Source: Haloarcula pelagica
GTDB taxonomy: Archaea > Halobacteriota > Halobacteria > Halobacteriales > Haloarculaceae
NCBI RefSeq assembly: GCF_030127105.1
Contig: NZ_CP126161.1
Location: 2,294,001 to 2,358,000, forward strand
DNA: 64,000 bases
Direction of reading: 5' to 3'
How positions within the stretch are numbered: position 1 is the stretch's first letter; every line of letters begins with the position of its first letter. Below are positions 7,674-15,262 of this stretch, piece by piece. A model generated the notes under the pieces. The model ran no database searches, had not been told where the DNA came from, and was given only the letters and a program-made list of their open reading frames with translations. Both the position numbers and the translations under genes were made by a program.

Positions 7674-8309
7674 TCAGACGCCCTCGACGAGCCGTTCGAG
7701 GTGGTCCGACGGGACCGCTCCGCGGGCGGCGTGGCCGTCGTAGACGAACGTCGGGACACCGGTCACGCCCGCCTGCTGTGCGGCGGTGAACTGCTGGCGG
7801 ACCTCCTCGCGCAGCGACTCGTCGTCGAGCGCCGATCGGACGGTCTCGGCGTCGACACCGACCTCGGTGGCGAGATCGACCAGCACGGCTGTCTCGCCGA
7901 TGTCGCGGCCGTCCTGCCAGAGCGCGTCGAAGACCGCCTCGTCGAACGCGAGCCAGGTCTCGTAGTCGGTGTGGCCCTTGAGGAAGTACGAGACGACCTG
8001 TGCCGGCAGCGAGTCGATGTCGGTCGCGATCTCTACGTCCATCTCGACGCCGTACTGCTCCTGGAGGCGGCGCACGTTCTCCTTTGCCTGTTCGTAGTAG
8101 TCGTCGTCTTTTCCGTCGTCGACGGAGTGGTCGATACTCCCGTCGGCGTTCCGCTTTCCGCTCCGGAGGTCGAACGGGCGCCAGTCGACCTCTAGGGCCG
8201 TCTCACGCCGCGTCTGGTACTGCCGGAGCGATTCGCGCCCGAGGTAACAGAACGGGCAGACGTAGTCGGAGTATATCGTGATACGCTGACTGGACTGGGA
8301 CTCGCTCAT
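7674..8309 (-). CDS. DsbA/FrnE-family thiol oxidoreductase
   Basis: The 211-residue protein has a thioredoxin fold with a helical insertion, and the active site Cys18-Pro-Phe-Cys21 in SDYVCPFCYLG. The C-terminal GVTGVPTFVYDG holds the cis-proline. This is the FrnE/2-hydroxychromene-isomerase-like branch, normally cytoplasmic, consistent with no signal peptide. The start at 8309 (MSESQSS) is preferred over 8327 by match to the usual FrnE N-terminus. FrnE-like proteins handle disulphides under oxidative stress. Confidence 0.88.
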   Translation of the reverse strand: MSESQSSQRITIYSDYVCPFCYLGRESLRQYQTRRETALEVDWRPFDLRSGKRNADGSIDHSVDDGKDDDYYEQAKENVRRLQEQYGVEMDVEIATDIDSLPAQVVSYFLKGHTDYETWLAFDEAVFDALWQDGRDIGETAVLVDLATEVGVDAETVRSALDDESLREEVRQQFTAAQQAGVTGVPTFVYDGHAARGAVPSDHLERLVEGV

Positions 8310-8383
8310 CTGTCCCCGCGTACTCACTCGGCGGGGATGAGCGGTGGCTGGTCGTGCGCGTTACACGCATGACCGGTCGGGAA

Positions 8384-9112
8384 TCAGTCGTGCTCGCGGA
8401 GGCGCGCGGCGACGGCGTCGAGGTGGGCCATCCCGACGATGGCGACCACGTCGCCGGTCGTCCGGAGCGTCGCCAGTCTGTCGGCCATGTACTGTTCTCT
8501 GGTCCCCGTGCGGACGGTGGCCGCCGGCGGCGGTTCGAAGGCGGACAGCATCGCGGTCGCGGTTCGGACCCGATCCCGTTCGTCGGCCGCCTGACTGTCC
8601 GGGTCGTCGTCCCGGTCGGTGTCGTACGCCGTCGGGGTGTCGACCGCGATCTGGAGCGTGGTCAGGGCGACGAGGGTCGCGGCCAGTCGCGCGGTCACCG
8701 CCGCTCTCGTCGCGGTCCACAGCGCCGGCCAGGTGGCACGTACCGTCGCCAGCGACGCCCGATCGCGCCAGAGGCGACCGACGAGGCGCCGGAGAAAGGA
8801 GACGGTCGGCCCGTCGATGCCGACGACGCGGTCGGTGTCGGCCGCCTGGATCGCGGCGCTCATCTCCCCACCGAAGGCCGGTGGCGTGCGCTCGGTGGCC
8901 GCGTGGTGCTCGAACAGCGGGACCGCGAGCGGCGGCGCCTCCAGGGCGAGGGTCGTCGGCGACTCCCGCTCGACGACCGTGCGGGCACGGTACGCGCTCG
9001 CGGGGTGGTCGTGGACGGTTCCCACGAGCACGACATCGCCGTCGTCGCTTCGCACTCGCCGGACGTACTCCGGGTTGAGACGGGGGTCGCTGTGCGTGTC
9101 GTCACTCGACAT
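8384..9112 (-). CDS. TraB/PrgY-like protein without membrane part
   Basis: The 242-residue product contains the TraB-type features VVLVGTVHDHPAS near the N-terminus, an LALEAPP segment and a C-terminal VVAIVGMAHLDAV. These lie in the order seen in the ChaN/TraB/GumN fold. The C-terminal membrane helices of longer archaeal TraB proteins are absent, so this is a short form. A hydrophobic stretch around 133-150 may be a helix of the core. Biochemical role is unknown. Confidence 0.7.
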   Translation of the reverse strand: MSSDDTHSDPRLNPEYVRRVRSDDGDVVLVGTVHDHPASAYRARTVVERESPTTLALEAPPLAVPLFEHHAATERTPPAFGGEMSAAIQAADTDRVVGIDGPTVSFLRRLVGRLWRDRASLATVRATWPALWTATRAAVTARLAATLVALTTLQIAVDTPTAYDTDRDDDPDSQAADERDRVRTATAMLSAFEPPPAATVRTGTREQYMADRLATLRTTGDVVAIVGMAHLDAVAARLREHD

Positions 9113-9325
9113 CTCGGCAGTAATACTCTCTAGTCAGGTCGAACGATCGGATTAACCTTCCGCCTCCGTCAGGCTTACTGACAGGCTGGCCGACGCGGTC
9201 GTCCCGGTGGCGTCGACAGTCCGTGCTAACACGGTCCTATCCGTCCGGTAAGGGCAATCGGGTTCGACGGCCCGCCGACTTGTGGCAGTATAACAATCCC
9301 ACTCCACCCGGCATGGGGAGACGCA

Positions 9326-9571
9326 ATGGCACGCACCAGACTGACAGAGGAAGACGAAGGAAAGACCGTCGTCGACGCCGACGGCGAGACGATCGGCATG
9401 ATCTCGGGCTTCCGCGGCGGGAAAGCGTACGTCGACCCGGACCCGGGGATCACCGACCAGATCATGTCCCGACTCGGCTGGGAGAACGTCGACGAGGACG
9501 ACTACGCGCTCGACAGCGACATGGTGGCCCAGATATCGGACGACGAAGTCCACCTGATGGAGTCGGCGTAG
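9326..9571 (+). CDS. PRC-barrel domain protein
   Basis: The 81-residue protein is almost entirely one PRC barrel (VVDADGETIGMISGFRGGKAYVDPD). PRC barrels act as small adaptor domains in RNA processing and photosynthetic centres; the haloarchaeal single-domain forms have no assigned role. A GTATAAC element at 9288-9294 sits some 35 bases before the ATG. Confidence 0.88.
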   Translation: MARTRLTEEDEGKTVVDADGETIGMISGFRGGKAYVDPDPGITDQIMSRLGWENVDEDDYALDSDMVAQISDDEVHLMESA

Positions 9572-9613
9572 GACCGACCCACGCGGGCGCCGGCACTGCC
9601 GGGGACGGGCGGA

Positions 9614-10984
9614 CTACGCCTCGACGGCGTCGAGCACCGTCTCGATCCGTCCGATCAGTGTCTCCGCGTCGGCAGCGAGCAGCGTCGCGCTCGCTTCGAC
9701 ACCGACCTCGCCGTGATCGACGACGGCGACGGGCGTCTCGGCGCTCGCTGTGAAGGCCCGCTCGACGCCCCAGGCGGTCGCTTCCGTCTCGGCCGGTCGG
9801 TCGTCCCGGTCGTACGCCGAGACGGTACCGGCCAGCTCGTCGAGCGCCGCCCGCACGTCGTCGTCCAGCCGGCAGTTGACGGCGAAGCGGACGGCCGGGT
9901 CGTGTTCGCGGGCGGCAAGCAGGAACCGGCCGACCGTCCCGGCGACGCCGTAGCGGACGCCACGGTTTGGCCGGACGCCGTCCCGCGTCCGGGTGATGCG
10001 GCCCTCGACGGCGGCGGCCTCGTCGGGCGTCTCTGCGTAGGGGGTCGCGCCGGCGACGGTCATCCCGACCTCGGGGACCAGCGCCGAGACGTTCCGGTCG
10101 ACACACGCCGAGACGATCCGCTCGACGGCTTCGACAGTCTCGGTCCGGTTCGCCTCGTTGCGGAGGTCGACCATGTGGTGGACGGCACCGGGTCCCTCGC
10201 CGATGTCGTGGTGGTACCGGACCGCCCGCGTCAGGAGGTCGATACCGGCCGTCACCGCCGCCGACAGCCCGTCGCCGTGGGCCAGTCGGGTCGCGATGGC
10301 CGACGAGAGCGTACAGCCCGAGCCGTGGGTCGCCGCCGTCTCGATCCGGTCGTGGCGAAAGACCGTGGTCCGGTCACCGTCCTCGCTTTCCTGTCTGGCT
10401 CCGGTCACCAGTGTGTCGACGACATCGTCGCCAGTGATGTGGCCGCCCTTGACCAGCGCGGCGTCGGCGCCCATTTCGACGATGTCCCGGCCGGCCTGTT
10501 CGGCGGCTGCCGGGTCGTCGACGGTCCGCCCGGTCAGGACCTCGGCCTCGTCCGCGTTCGGGGTGACCAGGGTCGCCTCGGCCAGCAACCGCTCGTAGGC
10601 GTCCTCCGCGTCCTCGTCCAGCAGCCGGTCGCCCGAGGCGGCGACCATCACCGGGTCGACGACGAGGTTCGGCAGGGTCGGGGCGTGCGCTGCGACCAGC
10701 TCGATCACGTCGCCGGTCGCGAGCATCCCGGTCTTGACCGCCGCCACGTCGAAGTCGGTCAGCACCGACTCGATCTGTGCGTCGATCTCGGCGGTCGGCA
10801 GCAGGTGCTGGCTCTGGACGCCGGTCGTGTTCTGTGCCGTGACGCTGGTGATCGCGCTGGTCCCGAACCCGCCCCCGGCCTCGATCGTCTTGAGGTCGGC
10901 CTGGATACCGGCCCCGCCCCCGGAGTCACTCCCGGCGATCGTCAACACGACGGGCGGCGTGACCGGTGCGTCTGCGCGTGTCAT
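9614..10984 (-). CDS. thiD: Bifunctional HMP(-P) kinase and thiamine phosphate synthase, ThiD-ThiN
   Basis: The N-terminal 265 residues are a ThiD kinase with LTIAGSDSGGGAGIQADLK and the C-terminal anion-hole motif ATHGSGCTLSSAIA. It phosphorylates 4-amino-5-hydroxymethyl-2-methylpyrimidine twice. The last 180 residues match the ThiN domain, which in archaea replaces ThiE as thiamine phosphate synthase (segments LVPEVGMTVAGATPYAET and NRGVRYGVAGTVGRFL). The fusion is a known archaeal arrangement. The 456-residue length is full. It ends head-to-head with the PRC-barrel gene, and no other thiamine gene is close by, unless the AIR-synthase-like gene nearby plays a ThiL-like part, which is doubtful. 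Confidence 0.92.
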   Translation of the reverse strand: MTRADAPVTPPVVLTIAGSDSGGGAGIQADLKTIEAGGGFGTSAITSVTAQNTTGVQSQHLLPTAEIDAQIESVLTDFDVAAVKTGMLATGDVIELVAAHAPTLPNLVVDPVMVAASGDRLLDEDAEDAYERLLAEATLVTPNADEAEVLTGRTVDDPAAAEQAGRDIVEMGADAALVKGGHITGDDVVDTLVTGARQESEDGDRTTVFRHDRIETAATHGSGCTLSSAIATRLAHGDGLSAAVTAGIDLLTRAVRYHHDIGEGPGAVHHMVDLRNEANRTETVEAVERIVSACVDRNVSALVPEVGMTVAGATPYAETPDEAAAVEGRITRTRDGVRPNRGVRYGVAGTVGRFLLAAREHDPAVRFAVNCRLDDDVRAALDELAGTVSAYDRDDRPAETEATAWGVERAFTASAETPVAVVDHGEVGVEASATLLAADAETLIGRIETVLDAVEA

Positions 10985-11109
10985 GGGCGAGTGCTCGACC
11001 GGCGGGCAAAAATCGCTGCCGGTCGCCCGATCCTAGTATGCTAATAATACTCGATATCACACCCGAGAAACGTTTATGAGGCATCGATTGCCTACAGTGG
11101 GACAGCACG

Positions 11110-11274
11110 ATGGAATCGGCACCGGACGAAGCGAACGACTCCCCAGCAGCGTACGGCAGTTTCACCACGGGCGACGGCGATGTCGTCATCTACGACCGGG
11201 ACAACCCGGAGGCATGGCTCCAGTCGAACTATGCCGTCGAGGTCGGTGCCGAGTCGGAACGAACAAGCGCGTAA
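11110..11274 (+). CDS. Small haloarchaeal protein, DUF7331-like
   Basis: This 54-residue acidic protein ends in a patterned segment (DGDVVIYDRDNPEAWLQS followed by NYAVEV). It looks like the small haloarchaeal family I know as DUF7331; the number is from memory. A TTTATGA element near 11072-11078 lies about 33 bases before the ATG at 11110. The function is unknown. Confidence 0.7.
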   Translation: MESAPDEANDSPAAYGSFTTGDGDVVIYDRDNPEAWLQSNYAVEVGAESERTSA

Positions 11275-11321
11275 CCCCGTTTTCGTGGCGGCGCTCGACA
11301 GCCCGAGCCGCCGGCTCCGTC

Positions 11322-12344
11322 TCACTCGTCGAGTTTCCCCATGTACTCCTCGAAGGTCCCCCAGAAGGGGTCGACGCCGGGATGGTCGGTAGGCTCGCCG
11401 TCGACGACCAGGCCCGACCCCTCGGTGACGACACCGGCGTCGGCGGCCGGGATGCCCTCGGCTTCGAGTGCGTCCAGTACGGCGTCGACACCGTCGGGCG
11501 CGACGGCCGCCAGCAGCGTCCCCTCGCTGATGGAGACCCAGGGATCGATGTCGAAGAACTCGCAGGCCTCCAGCACGCCGGGCTGGATCGGCACGCGTTC
11601 GCGGTCCAGTTCGATGCCGACGCCGGCCGCACGGGCCATCTCGTAGAGCCCGCCGTAGATGCCACACTCGGTCGCGTCGTGCATCGCGTGGACCGGGCCG
11701 GCCGCGGCTGCCGTCAGCGCGTCCCTGACCGGGCTCATGTCGTAGAACCGGTCGGTCGCCGCGTCGATCGTCTCCGCGTCCAGCGCTCCGTCCATGAGCG
11801 ACTCGAACTGGATCGACAGTAGTCCGGTCGCCTCGATGGCCGGCCCCTTCGTGACGACGACCCGGTCGCCGACTTCCGCGCCGTCGGGTCGGACGAGGTC
11901 GTCGTGGTCCCCGACCGAGACCGCGGTCCCGCCGCCGACCATCGGGTAGTTACAGCCGGCGTACCGGCCGGTGTGACCCGTGACGACCGAGACGCCCAGG
12001 TCGGTCGCCTCCGCGTCGAACGTCTCCCAGACGACCTGGAACTGGTCGTCGGTCATCTGTGGCGGGAGGTTCAGGTCCACCGAGAGATGGGTCGGCGCCA
12101 GGCCGGAGACGGCCACGTCGCTCATGAGGATGTGGAACGCGAACCAGGCGGCCCGTTCGAAGCCGAGCGACGGCATGAGAAAGACGGGATCGGTCGCCAT
12201 CACTACTGCCCTGTCGCCGACGCCGATCACACCGAAGTCGACGCCGTGCTGTGGACCGAGTGTCACGTCATCGCGGTCGGCACCGAGGTTCGGGTAGACA
12301 TACTCGTCGAAGAACGCGCGATCGATCTTGCCAAGGTCTGCCAT
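11322..12344 (-). CDS. AIR synthase/HypE-like PurM-superfamily protein
   Basis: The 340-residue protein has the PurM fold of two domains: an ATP-binding part with FGVIGVGDRAVVMATDPVF and HILMSDVAVSGLAPTHLSVDLN, then a C-terminal part with HDATECGIYGGLYEMARAAG. Members of the superfamily include PurM, ThiL, SelD and HypE, all using ATP to activate a carbonyl or similar group. The closest pattern is the HypE-like archaeal group, but no hydrogenase genes are present, so the substrate is open. Confidence 0.85.
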   Translation of the reverse strand: MADLGKIDRAFFDEYVYPNLGADRDDVTLGPQHGVDFGVIGVGDRAVVMATDPVFLMPSLGFERAAWFAFHILMSDVAVSGLAPTHLSVDLNLPPQMTDDQFQVVWETFDAEATDLGVSVVTGHTGRYAGCNYPMVGGGTAVSVGDHDDLVRPDGAEVGDRVVVTKGPAIEATGLLSIQFESLMDGALDAETIDAATDRFYDMSPVRDALTAAAAGPVHAMHDATECGIYGGLYEMARAAGVGIELDRERVPIQPGVLEACEFFDIDPWVSISEGTLLAAVAPDGVDAVLDALEAEGIPAADAGVVTEGSGLVVDGEPTDHPGVDPFWGTFEEYMGKLDE

Positions 12345-12382
12345 GTCGTCGTCTATTCGTCGGTGGTACTAATGGGTAGCTC

Positions 12383-14542
12383 TCAGTCGCCCCGGCGTCG
12401 GGACGCCACCAGGGCGCCGAGCGTCAGCGCGAGGAGGGCGAGCCCGACGGTGAACCCCGGGCCGTCGGTCCCGGTCGTCCGGTTCGGACTCGTCGTGGTC
12501 GGCGGGGGCGGTGTCGGCGTCGGGGTGCCTGCCCGCGTCGCCGCCGGCGTGACCGTGACCGTCACCGGATCGGCACTTCCCGCCGCCAGCAGCGTCTCGC
12601 CGGGCTCGACGAGCGAGACGCCGGCCGACAGCTCCGTGCTGTTCCGGGCCGGGAGGTACACCTGCCGTTCCGCGACCCCCTCGAAGTCCCGGGTGAACAC
12701 GACACGTCCCGTGGCGGGGATGTCGGCCGTGTTCGTGACCGTCGCCGTCACGACGACTTCCTCGCCCGCGCGGGCGGTCTGCGAACTGACCGCGACCTGG
12801 GTGACTTCCGTCCGGGCCGGCCGCCGAACGACGACCGTGACGTTGTCGCCGTCCAGACTCAGCGTGTATCGCCCCGGCGTCACGAACGTGTGTGCGAGCG
12901 AGACTGTCCGGCTCGTCGCCGGCGCGATCCGCCCCCGATCGGTCGTCACCGTGGTCCCGTTGATGTCCATGGTCGCGTTGTACTGGCCTTCGGTCCCGCC
13001 GGCGTTGCGAACGGCCGCGTCGACGGTCAGCGTCTCGCCGACGACCAACTGGATCGGTGTGTTCCCCCCGACCGGTCCGACCCGATACGGGCCGTCGACT
13101 CGGTACGCCGAGCGGTTGTCCATCGCGGGGAGGGCGTAGCCGATACGGGCCGGGAGCTGTCCGAAGACGGCGGCGTGGTGGCTCTCGTTCCACATCCCGA
13201 CGGTCGCCGTCGACTCGGTGTACTCGGCCGTCAGAGTGCGGGCCTGTTGCCCCCCGGCCCGCTCGACCGTCGACAGCAGACTCGCCTGGGTCACCGCGCG
13301 GGTCCGGCCGTTCAACAGCCGCATCGTGTCCTGAAACGTCCGTTCGTCGTCGGTCGCCAGGCGGATCTGTTCGTCGATGCGTCCGGCCACCAGCGGACCG
13401 CGGTAGTAGTTGGCGCTGTCTGTCCAGGTCGACGGCGCCGCCAGGATGATGCCGTCGTAGACCGGTTCGGACCCGGCGCCGAGCCGTGACCGGTACGCGT
13501 CGAAGTCGATCCGGTCTTGCTCCAGGGTCAGCGACGCGGCGTAGTAGACGGCGCTGGCCTCGAGGAGCCAGCGGGTCTGTGTGGTCGGCCTGAACGCTTG
13601 CCTGCTGTGGACGTACTCGTGGAGCCAGATGTTCTCGGCCGTGTCGAGCCGCTCGGTGTCTTTGACCCACATGTCGGCGTCGCCGATCTGATAGCCGCGG
13701 GCGCCCCAGGTGACGTTCTCCCCGGTCGGAGCCGCGAGGACGAACACGCGCTCGTCCCGGTCGCCCACCCGGAGCGCGTTCGAGGCGTTCGACAGCGACG
13801 ACAGCACCGCTTCGGGCGACTCCGCCATCGAGGCACGCTCGGGGACGGCCAGTCTGATCGTCTGGTCGTTTGCCGTCCGCTCGACCGTCTCAACGTCGCC
13901 CAGGTACACCAGCCAGTCACCGGTCGCACCCGGACCGACGGTCCGCATGTCCCGTTCGAAGGTCACCGGCGGGGTCCCGACGTAGGTCCACTCGGTCGGC
14001 GTCGGCGAGCGGGTAAACAGCGCCCACTCGCCCGCGTCGACACCGAGGTATCGGCCGCTGGCGCCCTCGGGGCCGGATCGGTTGATCGTCTCGTTGGGGT
14101 TTCGCCGGTAGGAAAGCACCGGCGTCGTCGACTCGCCGTCCCACTCGTACGTCGTCCCGTTGACCCGCGTAAAGCCCGCTGCGCGTGTCACCGTCGCGTT
14201 CTCGGGGAGTGTCGTCTCCAGCGATCGGACCCGGTCGGGGACCGTGTAGGACAACCGAACGGCGACGCTACCAGAGCGGTTGCGCGTGAGGTTGAACGAC
14301 TGGAGGACGGTGATCGTATCGCTGTCGGCGACCTGTTCGGCGCTATTGCCTTCCTGGGAACCGATCTGTTCGCCGTCGACGAGGCCGGAGACGTTGGCGC
14401 TGCGCGTCTCCGGCGTAGCGGCGACCGCCCCCGCTCGATGGGACGTATCGTCCGGTGTCGCTGCGGCCGCCGGGACGAACGCCACGAGAACGAGCAGGGT
14501 CGTGAGTCCGGCGGCGACGGTCCACCGGCGCGCCCTGTGCAT
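12383..14542 (-). CDS. Secreted gluzincin-like metalloprotease with CARDB-like domains and PGF-CTERM anchor
   Basis: The product of about 719 residues starts with a Sec signal peptide (MHRARRWTVAAGLTTLLVL). Near residue 307 it has the zinc motif HEYVH, followed after 15 residues by the Glu of WLLEASAVYYA; this HExxH plus Glu order is that of gluzincins such as M61. The C-terminal third has two Ig-like/CARDB segments (about 480-640), then a Thr/Pro stalk and the anchor TDGPGFTVGLALLAL with a final Arg cluster, removed and lipid-linked by archaeosortase in haloarchaea. The start at 14542 is favoured over 14563 for signal-peptide fit. It is probably a surface protease; the substrate is unknown. 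Confidence 0.85.
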   Translation of the reverse strand: MHRARRWTVAAGLTTLLVLVAFVPAAAATPDDTSHRAGAVAATPETRSANVSGLVDGEQIGSQEGNSAEQVADSDTITVLQSFNLTRNRSGSVAVRLSYTVPDRVRSLETTLPENATVTRAAGFTRVNGTTYEWDGESTTPVLSYRRNPNETINRSGPEGASGRYLGVDAGEWALFTRSPTPTEWTYVGTPPVTFERDMRTVGPGATGDWLVYLGDVETVERTANDQTIRLAVPERASMAESPEAVLSSLSNASNALRVGDRDERVFVLAAPTGENVTWGARGYQIGDADMWVKDTERLDTAENIWLHEYVHSRQAFRPTTQTRWLLEASAVYYAASLTLEQDRIDFDAYRSRLGAGSEPVYDGIILAAPSTWTDSANYYRGPLVAGRIDEQIRLATDDERTFQDTMRLLNGRTRAVTQASLLSTVERAGGQQARTLTAEYTESTATVGMWNESHHAAVFGQLPARIGYALPAMDNRSAYRVDGPYRVGPVGGNTPIQLVVGETLTVDAAVRNAGGTEGQYNATMDINGTTVTTDRGRIAPATSRTVSLAHTFVTPGRYTLSLDGDNVTVVVRRPARTEVTQVAVSSQTARAGEEVVVTATVTNTADIPATGRVVFTRDFEGVAERQVYLPARNSTELSAGVSLVEPGETLLAAGSADPVTVTVTPAATRAGTPTPTPPPPTTTSPNRTTGTDGPGFTVGLALLALTLGALVASRRRGD

Positions 14543-14620
14543 TGGCCCATGGTACCGGCTCACGGTTGAAATAGTTGACCGATAGCAGCCGAGCGCACTC
14601 GTCGGGTCGGTCCAGTGCCT

Positions 14621-15058
14621 TCAGGCGGCCGATTCGAGCCGCGCTTCGATGTCGTCGAACACGCCGTCGATCCGCTCGCGGATGTCGTCCCGGATGGCTC
14701 GCACCGCGTCGAGGTCCTGGCCGTCAGGATCGTCGAGCGCCCAGTCGCGGACTTCCACGTCCGTGTCCAGCGAGAGCGTCGAACAGCCCATCGTGACCAC
14801 GAGATGGCAGTCGTTCAGCTCCGCGGTCGGGATCTCACGGGGCTCGCGGTCCGCGAGGTCGATGCCGAGTTCGTCCATCACGGTGACGACCTCCTCGTGG
14901 ACGTGGTCGGCGGGGTCGGTTCCGCCCGTGTGGACGGTCACACGCCCGTCGAGGCCGCGCTCCGCGACGGCCTGCTCGGCGAACGCAGTCGACATCTGTG
15001 AGCGACCGGCGTTTTGCACGCAGACGAACGCGACGTGGAACTGCTCGGTGTCGGTCAT
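14621..15058 (-). CDS. Low-molecular-weight phosphatase/ArsC-like protein
   Basis: The 145-residue protein carries the P-loop CX5R as Cys13-VQNAG-Arg19-Ser near the N-terminus, and the fold of LMW tyrosine phosphatases and thioredoxin-linked arsenate reductases. The opening AFVCVQNAGRSQMS and a possible second redox Cys in VTMGCSTLS and at NDCHLV recall arsenate reductase. No ars genes adjoin it, so arsenate reduction is likely but not certain. The ATG at 15058 fits the family start. Confidence 0.82.
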   Translation of the reverse strand: MTDTEQFHVAFVCVQNAGRSQMSTAFAEQAVAERGLDGRVTVHTGGTDPADHVHEEVVTVMDELGIDLADREPREIPTAELNDCHLVVTMGCSTLSLDTDVEVRDWALDDPDGQDLDAVRAIRDDIRERIDGVFDDIEARLESAA

Positions 15059-15262
15059 GGTCTTGATTGAACAACCCCTCATATATCCGCTTCGGTTGAA
15101 ATCGTGCTATATAGCCCTCAATACGCCACAGTAGGGCCGCCGACGGACTCCCACCGACGGAGGATTCACCCATCCGATCGTCCCCACTCGGACCTTCTCG
15201 CCCGCGTGCTCTTCCGGGCTGCTCCCGCAATCCTTACCCCGCGGACGGTCACAGAGAGGGAT

